From Anoplopoma fimbria (taxonomy: Eukaryota; Chordata; Actinopteri; Perciformes; Anoplopomatidae), in NCBI RefSeq assembly GCF_027596085.1, contig NC_072450.1:573348-637347 (forward strand): a stretch of 64,000 bases of DNA, given 5' to 3'. Made by a program: the position numbers and the translations under genes. This document shows positions 11,531-44,390 of the stretch, piece by piece; within the stretch, counting starts at the first letter, position 1, and each line of letters begins with the position of its first letter. The notes under the pieces are model-generated. The model ran no database searches. It was not told the origin of the DNA and saw only the letters and a list, made by a program, of their open reading frames with translations.

Positions 11531-11707
11531 CTCTTCATCTCAAACTGTTGTTTTACGGTTAGTTTGGCTTCCTGGACTTCAGGAAACTGACTTCACCAAA
11601 TGTTATTGTTTCCTTTGAGACCTCTAGTGGCAGAAGACCAGTAGCTCCCAGTGTTGATGGAGGTGTCCTCGGCGTTAAGAGGTCAAGTGAGGAGAGAGCT
11701 GACAAGA

Positions 11708-11711
<4 letters not shown>

Positions 11712-11740
<29 letters not shown>
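11712..11740 (+). repeat. (GT)n microsatellite
   Basis: Pure GT run followed by seven G. Confidence 0.9.
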
Positions 11741-11742
<2 letters not shown>

Positions 11743-12243
11743 GGGGCTGATAGTAAATCATTGTGCTCTGTGAGGACTCTGACTGAGCATTAAACTCAGG
11801 GACTCTACAGCTGGAATCCCACAGAGCTTAGAACAATGCGACTTATTTCCATCACTTGGCTGAGAGCGGCTGTGTGGGGGGTTTGGTCGAGGGGTTTGGG
11901 GGGCGGTCCAGGCTTCTACATGGACCACATATTTTAATAAACGGGAACACTTGGACTCGTATTTCCTGAGCTGCCGCTCTGCCAGAGTAAACTGGAGGTG
12001 AAACGCCGACTGGCTCTCCCAGTCCACACTGGGTTGGTCCTGCTGCTGCCAGTAAGCTGCCGGGTCCATCGCAGTGGAAACATGGAAACCCTGGAGAGCT
12101 CACGGGAAGCTGCCAACAGCTCAACCCACTGACCCTGGACCAGATCCACCGCAGAGCATCTGAGGACACACACCTGGTTTATGAAGAGACGGATTCCTAG
12201 AAACCAGAAAGATGATCCGATCTTAAAGTCCAGAGAGATCCTT

Positions 12244-12270
12244 CATCATCATCATCATCATCATCATCAC
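12244..12270 (+). repeat. (CAT)n microsatellite
   Basis: Nine CAT trinucleotides; no coding context supports a His tract. Confidence 0.85.
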
Positions 12271-12354
12271 ACTGTAGAAATAATAATCTTTGGAGCACCA
12301 AATGTGGATTCATCCGCTGCTGAAAATATCTCTGAGTTTTCTGGTGAGATGTCT

Positions 12355-12358
<4 letters not shown>

Positions 12359-12430
<72 letters not shown>
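12359..12430 (+). repeat. (GT)n microsatellite
   Basis: About 36 GT dinucleotides. Confidence 0.95.
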
Positions 12431-12433
<3 letters not shown>

Positions 12434-13689
12434 TTCATGGGCATCAGGAGGCCTGCTGAGTGAAATGAAACACACACTGGGTCAAAGGTCACCGTTATGT
12501 GTTCGCCACGTGTCTTCTTCTGTGGTGGATGTCGCCTCTTTTTGTTCTCTGTGAAGAATCGTTTCATCCAACAGACTGATCACAGCTGCTGTCAGAGAAA
12601 ATATTAATTTAATTCTAATGAAAAAAAAAACATGATGTGTTGTGTTATAAAAACATTTTTCTAGGAATTGAATGTCTTTGTTATAGAGATGAAAGATGAA
12701 CCCGTTATTTAGCATTTTATTCATCTTTGAATCTTTCATTCTATGTTTTTATGCCAGTAGATCATCATTCTCTTTTTTATAAGCACAGCGTATTATTAAT
12801 TTAATAAAACAATATTAAAATGCACTGACTAAGAACACTGTTACAAAGTGTATAAATAAGTTAAATATCGTCGTTTGAACTTAATAAGTAACGTTAACGT
12901 GAAGCCTCAAACAGGAACTTCAATGTTTTAATGTGTCGGGTTGTGAAATCTCCTGAAGTCTCAAAGAGAGGCAGTGAAACTTTCTAGAATATAAGTGTTA
13001 AAGTATAAAAATTATATATTTTATAGGTTAATGGTTCATTTGGGTTTATGTTGTGCCTTGCTCAAGGGCAGTGCCCAGCAGGCAAACTGGCAGCTTCCAG
13101 TTGCACACTCCACACTGGTGACACTCAGGTTCTCAAGCCAAGTCCCTACAGACCGAGCTACTGCTTTAGCTTTAATGCTAACACTGTTTCAGTTACAGCA
13201 GCACAGAGAGGAAAGGTCAGGGGTCATCCTCTGAGGAGCAGGAATAGCTTACGTTACTTTGGACCACCAACTGCTGCTGTTTCCTCCTCTTTGATTTGGA
13301 TTCCCGTGATGTGATGTGAAACTCATCAGGGATGAAAAAGGTGACAAGGACCCATTTACAGCTTTAATGGGAGTCTGTTCCCGTAACTCTTCATTATCAA
13401 CAACAACATGTCCTCCTTCATCTCAGGCCAGGAGGGAAACCACAGCCTGTTTCCTCCTCTTCCTTCCTCCTGCTCCTCCTCCTCCTCCTCCTCCTCCTGC
13501 TGGTTGCTCACAGTGAGCCTCCAGCTGATGGATTTCCTGTCCTCAGATAGATGTCTGTGAATGGATGTGAGTGTTTTGGTTTCTGCAGTGGGCCCAGTGT
13601 TGATCCCTGATGATGATGTCACTGAGTCCCCGATGTCCATCCTTCTCAGATGTTTATGTCTCTTTGTTTTGTCCTTTTTATATTGAGTG

Positions 13690-13882
13690 ATTGTCACTGA
13701 TGATGTCATGATGATGTCCTGATGATGTCCTGATGATGTCATGATGATGTCATGATGATGTCATGATGATGTCATGATGATGTCCTGATGATGTCATGAT
13801 GATGTCATGATGATGTCCTGATGATGTCATGATGATGTCCTGATGATGTCCTGATGATGTCATGATGATGTCATGATGATGC
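13690..13882 (+). repeat. 11-bp tandem repeat tgatgatgtca
   Basis: About 17 copies of tgatgatgtca or tgatgatgtcc, ending just upstream of the exon 4 copy; mirrored at 19520-19700 upstream of the genuine exon. Confidence 0.93.
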
Positions 13883-13899
13883 TCTACCTGTGTTCCCAG

Positions 13900-14036
13900 G
13901 TGATCAGCCGTTTCCCTGCCTGGCAGCGTACGGAGCGTCTAAAGCAGCTCTCAACCTTCTGATCAACACTCTGAGACACGAGCTGGAGCCCTGGGGGTCC
14001 AAGTGTCCACCATCCTGCCCTCCTCCTTCAAGACAG
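13900..14036 (+). pseudogene. Inverted, frameshifted copy of hsd11b2 exon 4
   Basis: Matches the genuine exon 4 (19504-19367, - strand) with both splice sites preserved (ccccag-like acceptor tgttcccag and donor acag|gtaacc). It is 137 nt rather than 138: the homopolymer in the Glu-Pro-Trp-Gly stretch has five G where the real exon has six. This shifts the frame after Trp-Gly and alters the remaining ~14 codons. The catalytic Tyr and Lys codons are still present. There are no other hsd11b2 exons on this strand, so it cannot make the enzyme. The single-base loss could be an assembly error in a near-identical repeat. Confidence 0.9.
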
Positions 14037-14044
14037 GTAACCCC

Positions 14045-14765
14045 ACCTTTACCACCCCCTGACCCCCCACTGCTCACCAACCCACTGCTCCCACTGCTAC
14101 ACCACCACCCCTACACCTCCCACTGCTACACCAACACCCCTACACCTCCTACTGCTACACCACACCCCTACACCTCCCACTGCTACACCAACACCTCTAC
14201 ACCTCCCACTGCTACACCACCACCTCTACACCTCCTACTGCTACACCAACACCCCTACACCTCCCACTGCTCCCAACACCCCCTACACCTCCCACTGCTA
14301 CACCAACACCCCTACACCTCCCACTGCTACACCAACACCTCTACACCTCCTACTGCTACACCAACACCTCTACACCTCCCACTGCTACACCACCACCCCT
14401 ACACCTCCCACTGCTACACCAACACCTCTACACCTCCCACTGCCACCAACACCCCTACACCTCCCACTGCTACACCACCACCTCTACACCTCCTACTGCT
14501 ACACCAACACCCCTACACCTCCCACTGCTACACCAACACCTCTACACCTCCCACTGCTACACCAACACCTCTACACCTCCTACTGCTACACCAACACCTC
14601 TACAACACCTCTACACCTCCCATTGCTACACCAACACCTCTACACCTCCCACTGCTACACCAACACCCTCACCTCCCACTGCTACACCACCACCCCTACA
14701 CCTCCCACTGCTACACCAACACCTCTACACCTCCCACTGCTACACCAACACCTCTACACCACCAC
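14045..14765 (+). repeat. 29-bp minisatellite (intron 4 copy)
   Basis: About 24 units beginning cactgctacaccaacacc and continuing through ctacacctcc, with ctactgctac and ccaccac variants. It starts just after the donor of the exon 4 copy, mirroring the array at 18720-19350. Confidence 0.94.
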
Positions 14766-14806
14766 ACTGATCTCAATGTGAACTAAAGCTGTGTCCTCCC
14801 GTCCTC

Positions 14807-15942
14807 CAAACCGAGGAAGAATGTTTCATTTAAAACATTTGAAACAGATTTTTACTTTTAACATCTTCTAGTTAATTTTATTTCTGATAAAAATCTGAAC
14901 TCAAATTAACCTCGAACATCCATCAAACATCAGAGGTCTGAAAAAGTCAATTTTATTTCTATGAAAGAATAAACCAAGTGAACATTTTACATCAATTTGT
15001 TGTTTTTTTTACATTGTTTTTTTTTCTTTTTACAAAATTCACAGTTTGAGTGATGATAAAAGAAAAGACGCCATAAAAAGCTTGATTCCAAAGTAAACGT
15101 GGGCAGAATAACAATCGATAATAATAATGTTGGAGGAAGTGAATCACAAACACAACACACTCACTGAACGTGTGCATACAAGTGCAAATATATTCAAAGA
15201 TATTTCTAACGTTGTTGTGTGTTTATGACTCTTAACTTCACCAAGTTGTTGGATTCATCACAGCTGGGAAAATAACATGATTCAATTATGTTCAAATATT
15301 GAATCATAAATAAACAAGATGACGTAACATTCGACGATGCTGAATATGAAGATGAACTCGCTGTTTATAAACGATTAGACTGTGGACATTATTTAATAAC
15401 AGAAACATGGAGACTATTAGAAATATGTTTCACCAAACCAAAATACAACTGGATTATCTGCTTCACTTGAATCCAGATTCATCAACAGAGTCTCATGTTT
15501 ATTGTTTATTTAGTGTTTGGAACTATTTTACACGTTTGTGCTTTTATTTTGAAGGTCAGAAGTCTGAAAGTCATTGTGATCTTCTGAAAATCAAACAATA
15601 AACTTGATATATTTTGGTCGTGACAATAAAACATTCAAGAAAATACGGATTAGAAATGTACTTTTGTTTTGAAAGGATTGTTGTTCCTGTCGCTCTGAAG
15701 CAGAAACCAAACAGACTCAGAGTGTACATATATGCAATATGTTCTTTAAATATGTTGTTATTTAAATGTGTTCAGAGGTCAGAAATATTAAATCTGATTG
15801 CGTCACTTCAGCAGCTCGTTGTACTGAGTGCGCTCATTTCAAGGGTCCTGACGTCCCACACGGGCGGAGCTAGTTCTCAGTTTAGAAAGTCCAGATATCT
15901 CAACAAGACTCAGAGTTCATGTGTTAAGGAATAGATGGAGTC
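14807..15942. other. Inter-arm spacer, no gene seen
   Basis: AT-rich unique sequence between the left arm and the hsd11b2 3' end; 14820-15000 resembles 11230-11455. No exon recognised. Confidence 0.4.
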
Positions 15943-15948
15943 TTTATT
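15943..15948 (-). promoter_or_regulatory. Candidate hsd11b2 polyadenylation signal (distal)
   Basis: AATAAA on the - strand about 840 nt after the stop codon. Alternative to the hexamer at 16234-16239. Confidence 0.35.
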
Positions 15949-16009
15949 AACAATGAATCAATCAATTTATCTATCACTGCTTTTGATTGAGTTCTTCAAT
16001 CTGTTAAAT

Positions 16010-16260
16010 GGGCAGGAAATCCTGATCTAATCCTGATTAATTCCTGATTTGATTCCTGATTTAATCCTCATCTAATCCGGATTGAATTCTGAGAGAATCC
16101 AGACTGAATCCTGATTTAATTGTGATCTAATCCTGATTAAAACCTGATCATATCTTGATTGAAACCTAATTAAATTCTGATTAAAATTGATTTAATCCTG
16201 ATCGTATACTGTTGAATCTTGACTAAATCCTGATTTATTCCTGATTGAATCCATGTTCTT
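16010..16260. repeat. Degenerate cctgattnaatc repeat
   Basis: Imperfect tandem repeats built on cctgatttaatcctga, about 20 degenerate copies, in the presumed hsd11b2 3'UTR. Confidence 0.7.
16234..16239 (-). promoter_or_regulatory. Candidate hsd11b2 polyadenylation signal (proximal)
   Basis: The first AATAAA on the - strand after the hsd11b2 stop, about 550 nt downstream, inside the degenerate cctgatt repeat. Confidence 0.35.
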
Positions 16261-16783
16261 AATCAATTTAACTCCATATTTGTATTGATCTGAAGTCGTT
16301 GGTCCTGAACATCTCGTGTCTTGTTGCTTAAAGAAAAACATCGTTTCTCCTCACGTTGTTTTCAGCTCTGATGCTGAACGTTGACATCAGGTTTTTCTTC
16401 TTCTGATCCTTTTTGTTGTAGAAAAGACACAAGTGTTTACAATGACTGATCGACCTTCACAGCATCTAGTTTTGTAGCGTTTGATTGGTTCTGCTGATCC
16501 GCCATCTTTCTTTTCTCTGTGTGATGAAGGCACATGAAGTCAGCGTGGCGTCAGAACAGCTGACGGAGGTGAAGAGTTCTCTGACCAGAGGTGTGGCAGC
16601 ACTGTTTACCTCTACCAGGCCCCGCCCCCTTGACCTCCAGGTGTGTCCACAGGGGGCCCCACACAATACAGAAACAAAGAGAAACCATTTTGGTGCATCA
16701 CTATGATCCCTTCAACAGTTTAGAAACAGCACAAAGAAAAGGACAGCTCTATGTGACAGAAGGCTCCTCCCACTGTCTCTCAG

Positions 16784-37892
<21,109 letters not shown>

Positions 37893-38024
37893 CAGGAGAA
37901 GGACACCTGGTTTACCTGTCTGTCTGACTGTCTGACTGACTGTCTGACTGATTCAGATTGCAACACAGGAGGATAAATGAAGCGCTCCTCTCTCTGAGTG
38001 TTTGTGTCGGAGCGTCGGTGCAGA

Positions 38025-38060
38025 GCTCCGTCCTCTCCGTCTCTCTCAGTGTATATATAG
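38025..38060 (-). promoter_or_regulatory. hsd11b2 core promoter, TATA box at 38052-38059
   Basis: Sense strand reads ctctcctctatatatacact. A TATA here predicts a start near 38025 and a 5'UTR of about 130 nt to the ATG. Upstream are an eight-C run and a (GT)n tract. Predicted from sequence only. Confidence 0.6.
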
Positions 38061-38121
38061 AGGAGAGCTGCAGGGGGGGGAGGGACTACAGGCTGCAGCC
38101 CTGCATCTAATCTGCACCCCC

Positions 38122-38123
<2 letters not shown>

Positions 38124-38196
<73 letters not shown>
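38124..38196. repeat. (CA)n at hsd11b2 promoter
   Basis: 73 nt of CA about 65 bp upstream of the TATA box. Confidence 0.95.
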
Positions 38197-38199
<3 letters not shown>

Positions 38200-38673
38200 A
38201 AAGTTATCAAACACTTCAGTGTGAAAACCTTGTATCTCCTGAACACTTTGAGAGAACACAGAGATGATCTTTGTGTTTGTGGTTGATCACAAACATGTAA
38301 GCAGCGAAGCTCTCCAGGTTCAGTCATGTTTGATTTAATTGAACACAAACTACAAATATCTAATCAGCGTCTGTCTCAGACGGGATTCTCTCTCGTCTCT
38401 CACAAATACACTCATTGTAATCCAACCGCAACCTGAAGTGTTTATTTAGGCTGCATATCTTTATTACAGTACATGTGTAAACGTGAGGTTGATGTCCAAT
38501 AAAAAGAGAACTGATTAAATCTATTTATCTAAAACCAGAGTGTGCTGCTCTCTGTCTGTAAAGGAAATGTTCTTACAGATATTCTCCTTAAACAGAGAAG
38601 TACAACCAACTCTTTCACCAAACTAAGACTCTACACTGCCTTGTTAATCATAAGACCATTTTATGCTTCATGT

Positions 38674-39007
38674 CTTAAAGCTGCATTCTCTCTACTGTCC
38701 ATCAGGGGGCGACTCCTCTGGTTATAACGAGAGGGATTTAACAACATACAGGAGACTGAGAGACCAAATAAAGATCCTCTCTTCTAATTCTCTGAACAAA
38801 CTTCTCTGATAACGTTCATGGCTGCAGGCGAGTTGTGTTTTGAAGATTTCTAACGAAGTGAAATGACCCAAAAGCTTCATGTGTTAAAGCTGCATTCTCT
38901 CTCCTGTCCACCAGGGGGCGACTCCTCTGGTTGTATAGAAGTCTATGAGAAAATGACTCTACTTCTCTCTTGATTTATTCCCTCAGTAAATATTGTAAAC
39001 ATGAGCT
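38674..39007 (+). repeat. Dispersed repeat family A, copies 4 and 5
   Basis: Two tandem partial copies. The first (38674-38730) has taaagctgcattctctctac and cagggggcgactcctctgg. The second (38740-39007) starts earlier in the unit (gagactgagagaccaaataa, gttcatggctgca) and ends at aaatattgtaaacatgag. Confidence 0.85.
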
Positions 39008-39150
39008 GTTACTCCGTTAACTATCGTAGTTGTATTGGCACTGTTAGCTGTTAGCTCTGTTAGCTAACTAGCTCTCCTCAAGCTGAGATCAGAAGACAGA
39101 CTGTGTTGTAGTCAGCACTGGTTCAGTTTGTCGCGTGCTTAGTGCTAGTT

Positions 39151-39341
39151 ATACATACATACATACATACATACATACATACATACATACATACATACAT
39201 ACATACATACATGAAATGATACATACATAATACATAATACATACATACATATACATACATACATACATGAAATGACATACATACATAATACATACATACA
39301 TACATACATACATACATACATACATACATACATACATACAT
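39151..39341. repeat. (ATAC)n tetranucleotide array
   Basis: catacata repeats interrupted by atgaaatgatacata and atgaaatgacatac. Confidence 0.95.
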
Positions 39342-40224
39342 AAGAGGAGTGAGAAGTCAGTAGTCAATGACCTTTTGTAACTGTCAATAAAACACTTTTC
39401 AAAAGTGTGCATCAACTCAACCACCAGAGGTCCTTGAACAAACAGTCATGAATGAGCACATAAAGGCTGGGGGGTCCAGAACTGAGACATTAGCAGACAG
39501 AAAAACAGACACAGAGATGTACACTCACACATGCACAAATATGACCGAATACATAATCTCCTGGCAGAGGTTTAACAACAGAAGTACCGTGTTACTTTTA
39601 GAGCGTGTTATGGATCTCTGCCGTAGTTCCAGTAGGCGAATGGAGGAGGGATGCAACCCTCCCTTTGTTGAAAAGTGACCAAAAAGCAACCAAGCAATGT
39701 TGGCGAGGTACTCAGTAGCGAGTGTCCTGGTAGTTCTGTTAGCGGTTAGCGGTTAGCCAAACATACCGTCCAAAAGACTAACAGTGAGTAAACAGTTTCC
39801 ACCTCCGTGTCTCTGGTCTCCGAGTATCTTCTGGAGGTCGGTGATGTACTCAGCTGTAATATCACTACCAGCCGTTAAGAGCAGTGAGAGAGGAGTCAGC
39901 AGACCGTCAGTGTCAGAATCAAACAGGAAGTAGAAGGTGATCTGATGAAGTGAGAGTCTCTGAAACCAGCAGAGGTCTTTGAGCACGAAGACACAACTGG
40001 ACATCCAGACTATGAAGCAGAATGAGAGATTAGTGGACGGACAAAGAGGTGCACATAATCTTCCTGGTAGAGATAATAACAATAGAAACAACAAATGTTG
40101 GCATGACAACCAGCTGAAGTGGAGATACGATCTGATTCAGGGATATAGATGTTCTCTATCTTATTTAGATATTCAGCTGTATTCAGCAGCAGAGGTAAGA
40201 CATGGACCGTCCAGAACCCGAGCT
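39342..40224. other. Intergenic, no gene recognised
   Basis: No recognised exon or repeat; upstream of hsd11b2. Confidence 0.45.
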
Positions 40225-40229
40225 GGTGT

Positions 40230-40711
40230 ATCCAGATGTTTAAAGTAGTATATAAAGTCTTTAATGTCTCCAGATGTTTAAAGTAGTATAAAGTCTTTAA
40301 TGTCTCCAGATGTTTAAAGTAGTATAAAGTCTTTAATGTCTCCAGATGTTTAAAGTAGTATACAGTCTTTAGTGTCTCCTGATGTTTAAAGTAGTATAAA
40401 GTCTTTAGTCTCTCCAGATGTTTAAAGTAGTATAAAGTCTTTAATGTCTCCGGATGTTTAAAGTAGTATAAAGTCTGTAATGTCTCCAGATGTTTAAAGT
40501 AGTATTAAGTTTTTAATGTCTCCAGATGTTTAAAGTAGTATAAAGTATTTAGTGTCTCCAGATGTTTAAAGTAGTATAAAGTATTTAATGTCTCCAGATG
40601 TTTAAAGTAGTATAAAGTCTGTAATGTCTCCAGATGTTTAAAGTAGGATAAAGTATCTAATGTCTCCAGATGTTTAAAGTAGTATAAAGTCTTTAATGTC
40701 TCCAGATGTTT
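40230..40711 (+). repeat. ~36-bp minisatellite
   Basis: About 13 units, each containing tctccagatgtttaaagtag and then tataaagtctttaatg. It ends exactly where the LINE begins. Confidence 0.93.
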
Positions 40712-42905
40712 ACTACACAGCTCTCACTTTGGTCATACAAGGACCGAATGGCTCGTAGTAACGAACCAGGTACCCCATATTCCCGCAGTACCCCCCACAG
40801 GACTCCCCGAGGGACACGGTCGAAGGCCTTCTCCAAGTCCACAAAACACATGTAGACTGGATGAGCAAACTCCCATGCACCCTCCAACAGACCTGTAAGG
40901 GTAAAGAGTTGGTCCGCTGTTCCACGTCCAGGACGGAATCCGCATTGCTCCTCCTGAATCCGAGGTTCGACAATTGGACGGAGCCTCCTTTCCAGCACCC
41001 TGGAGTAAACCTTCCCGGGGAGGCTGAGCAGTGTGATACCCCTATAATTGGAGCACACTCTCCGGTCCCCCTTTTTGAAAATGGGAACCACCACCCCGGT
41101 CTGCCACTCCACAGGCACTGTACCCGACTTCCACAAGACACTGAAGAGACGTGTCAACCAAGACAGCCCAACAATGTCCAGAGCCTTTAGCATCTCCGGT
41201 CGAATCTCATCCACTCCTGGCGCTTTGCCGCTGAAGAGCTTTTTAACTACCTCAACGACCTCCGCCAGGCATATGGACGAGTCTTCCCCTGAGTCAGACT
41301 CTGCCTCTTCCACAGAGGACGTGTTGGTCGGGTTCAGGAGTTCCTCAAAGTGTTCTTTCCACCGCTCGACAATATCCCCAGTCCGGGTCTGCAGTTCTCC
41401 CCCTGCTGAGCACAGCCTGAGAAAAGCCCTGTTTCCCCTTTCTGAGTCGTCTCACGGTTTGCCAGAACTTCCTTGAGGCCATTCGAAAGTCCTTCTCCAT
41501 GGCCTCGCCGAACTCCTCCCACACCCAGATTTTTGCCTCAGCAACCGCTGCAGCTGCAGCCCTTCTGGCCAACCGGTACCTGCCTGCTGATTCAGGAGAC
41601 CGCTGGGCCAACCAAGCCCGAAAGGCCTCCTTCTTCAGCTTGACGGCCTCCTTCACCACTGGTGTCCACCAGCGGGTTCTTGGATTGCCGCCACGACAGG
41701 CACCGATCGCCTTCCGACCACAACTCCTAGCAGCAGCTTCCACAATGGAGGATTTGAACATGGCCCACTCGGATTCCATGTCCCCAGCCTCCCCGGGATG
41801 CACGAGAAATTATTCCGGAGGTGGGAGTTGAAGACCTTGCGGACAGGGTCCTCAGCCAGACGTTCCCAGTTCACCCTCACTACACGTTTGGGTTTACCGG
41901 GTCTGTCCGGCAGCCTCCCCGTCAACTGATCACCAGGTGGTGATCAGTTGACAGCTCTGCTCCTCTCTTCACCCGAGTGTCCAAGACATACGGCCGCAGG
42001 TCTGATGACACAACTACAAAGTCGATCATAGACCTTCGGCCTAGGGTGTTCTGGTACCAAGTACACTTATGAACCTCCCTATGCTCAAACATGGTGTTTG
42101 TTATGGACAGTCCATGACTAGCACAGAAGTCCAACAACAAAGCACCACTCAGGTTCAGATCGGGCAGGCCGTTCCTCCCAATCACACCCCTCCAGGTTTC
42201 TCCATCGTTACCCACGTGAGCGTTGAAGTCTCCCAGAAGAACTATGGAGTCCCCAGTTGGCGCCCTTTCCAGAACACCACCCAAGGACTCCAAGAAGGCA
42301 GCGTACTCCAAACTGCCGTTTGGTGCATAGGCACAAATGACAGTCAGAGACTTTCCCCTGCGATTCCCAGTCGCAGAGAGGCAACCCTCTCGTTCTCCGG
42401 GGAGAACTCCAGAACAGCGGCGCTCAGCCGGGGGCTTGTGAGTATCCCCACACCCACCTGGCGCCTCTCACCCTGGGCAACTCCGGAAAAGGAAAAAGTC
42501 TAGCCCCTCTCCAGGAGTTTGGTTCCAGAACCGGTGCTATGTGTGGAGGTGAGCCCAACTATATCTAGTTGGTAGCGTTCCACCTCCCGCACCAGCTCTG
42601 GTTCCTTCCCCGCCAGAGAGGTGACATTCCACGTCCCTAGAGCTAGTCTGTGATGCCGGGGGTCAGCACGCCCAGGTCTCCGCCCCAGCCTGCCGCCCAG
42701 CTCACATTGCACCCGACCCCAATGCCTATCCCTGCGGGTGGTGGGCCCACAGGGTGGCGGCACGATGTAGCTTTTTCGGGCTGGGCCCGGCCACCAGACG
42801 CTCGCCGGCGAGCTCCCCTACCAGGTCTGGCTCCAGGAGGGTGCCCCGGTTTCCCTATTCCGGGCGAGGTGCCACAACCTTGCATCGTCCGATTCATTGG
42901 GGTTT
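40712..42905 (-). mobile_element. APE-type LINE, 3'-truncated and decayed
   Basis: On the - strand the 5' end encodes LALGTWNVTSLAGKEPELV and YQLDIVGL (start of the apurinic endonuclease domain, about 42660-42500). Then comes [28 protein letters not shown] and [11 protein letters not shown] (end of endonuclease, 42311-41922). A linker reads NWERLAEDPVR and NPRTRWWTP, then RT with APGVDEIRPEML, VVPIFKKGD, SNYRGITLLS, QCGFRPGRGT and CFVDLEKAFDRVPR (41313-40720). Frameshifts break it at least three times. It stops before the catalytic YADD box, so it is dead. This endonuclease-RT type is common in teleosts; I do not assign the clade. Confidence 0.92.
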
Positions 42906-43278
42906 TGTGATTTTGTGAATCACAAAACCCTGGTCCCTGATCCCAAATTGATGCCTAGTTATTATTCACATATGATAATAAAACTATTGTTATTAACAAT
43001 TGTTTCAATACCAATAATTCAATTTTCATATTTGCTAATAACTAAACCTGCTCCAACCAGATCCCAACAAGGTGTTCTAATACAATGTGTTCAATCTCGG
43101 TTGAAACATTCGTCCGAACAAACAGAAAGTCAATAAAGTTTAGAGAGGAATACCAAATCAAAGACCTTAAAAAAATATTTTCTTTTTCCCAAGAGGAGAC
43201 TAGCAACCTCAGTATCTGTTAAACTGTGTTCCTCATGTTCAGCTTCTCTTGGTGACTTTGACCATCAGGATGAGGTCA

Positions 43279-43573
43279 TCAGCCACCAACCCGTCGGATA
43301 CGATTACCCGCCGATGTCACCTCGCCGCTGAGCCGCTCTGACCCCTCACCCTTAATCTGAGTAGCGTCTGACAGAGCAGCTTTACCCGCCGAGCGCTGAC
43401 CCCCGTCCTCACCCGGATGTCCCTCAACCGGCAGATTAAAGACCGGAGACGCCACAGGAACCTGAACGCCACCGGAACCTGAACGCAACGTCTCAGGCGA
43501 CACGCAGAGGGAGGAGGACGCGGTACGAGGCCGCCGGGTCACCTTGTAGAGCTGGTGGTTAAACATCTGTGGC
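43279..43573 (-). CDS. Candidate coding exon, product not recognised
   Basis: An open 98-codon stretch, GC-rich amid AT-rich sequence, preceded on the - strand by a good acceptor (tttcatctccag) and ended by TGA at 43281-43279. It starts EPQMFNHQLYKVTRRPRTAS and continues with SLCVSPETL. A possible donor (AAGG|gtgagg) inside would make it an internal exon. No partner exon was found and no family recognised. It could be a last exon, a pseudogene scrap or chance. Confidence 0.3.
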
Positions 43574-43596
43574 TCTGGAGATGAAAGACACACACC

Positions 43597-43638
43597 ACAC
43601 AAACACACACACAAACACACACACACACACACACACAC
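43597..43638. repeat. (CA)n microsatellite, imperfect
   Basis: CA repeat with AAAC interruptions. Confidence 0.85.
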
Positions 43639-44390
43639 GGTTAGTAGCCCTGAACGTTTTCACAAAAGTTGAAGTTCTAAATGTTTATTGTGTTTTTTTG
43701 ATACGGGTCATTTATTCTTTTGGGATATTCAGGATTAAACTTTCATCTGAATGTGTATTTTTAGATGAAGACACGTGTTGAATAATGTTGAAATGATTCA
43801 GGTTTTAGGAGCATTCTGTTTACAGCACATTGACAATATGAGTATTAAATGTATCTGTGGTTTAATGTTAGTTTAGTCCAGTTATCAGTTTGAACACAAA
43901 TCAACCTGTTAACAGTTTTATAAACTGGAGTAGAGATGGAGGAGACGAAATAGGAACATTACTACTATTAATATAATGAAAGACTAAGATATCAACAGCT
44001 TTATGGATTTATATCAAATTTAAGTTATTTAAAAGAGGTAAGGGTCAGACGTATGTCATTCTTTAATCTGTGCGGCTGCATGTAAACAGAAATATTAGTG
44101 GGGTTTAAATTTTCATCAGCCATGTAGTGAGCTCAGTAGGAATATTTGTCTTTTTCAGAATAAAGAATATTTTGTTCATGTAAACATAGTCAACCAAACG
44201 AACACAGCAGGACGAGGAGGAAGCACATTAAGAGAACCCAACCAAAGATTCCTCCAGGTCGGTCAAAGATGGATGCCTTCTGGATCTCTCATAGTCTGCC
44301 TAAAAGAAGTGAACGTCTTCGTGACGTCTCTCGTTGGTTTGTGGACGTTTTGAAGCCTCTAGTTCTGGAATTTGGCTGTTGCTATGTTTG
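43639..44390. other. Intergenic, nothing recognised
   Basis: AT-rich, no exon or known repeat identified. Confidence 0.45.

Larger units (their letters stand above)
13053..14806 (+). repeat. Left arm of large inverted repeat (antisense copy of hsd11b2 exon 4 region)
   Basis: About 1.75 kb nearly identical to the reverse complement of 18691-20371. Corresponding landmarks in order: gtgccttgctcaagggcag, the TACAGCTTTAATGGGAGTCT block, a cct/cctcct run, a tgatgatgtc array, an hsd11b2 exon 4 copy, a 29-bp minisatellite, and gtgtcctcccgtcctc. It lies downstream (3') of hsd11b2 on the opposite strand. Differences are mostly in the length of the simple repeats plus scattered substitutions. Confidence 0.92.

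Noticed and set aside
12181..12459. Nine-His open frame
   Set aside because: A CAT microsatellite joined to a GT microsatellite; no coding support.
13890..14786. A 298-codon frame starting like hsd11b2 exon 4
   Set aside because: It fuses the inverted exon 4 copy to an intronic minisatellite by reading through the donor site and past a frameshift; not a protein gene.
41048..41831. Plus-strand open frames of 110-142 codons
   Set aside because: Antisense of the LINE endonuclease/RT region; the - strand carries the recognisable motifs.
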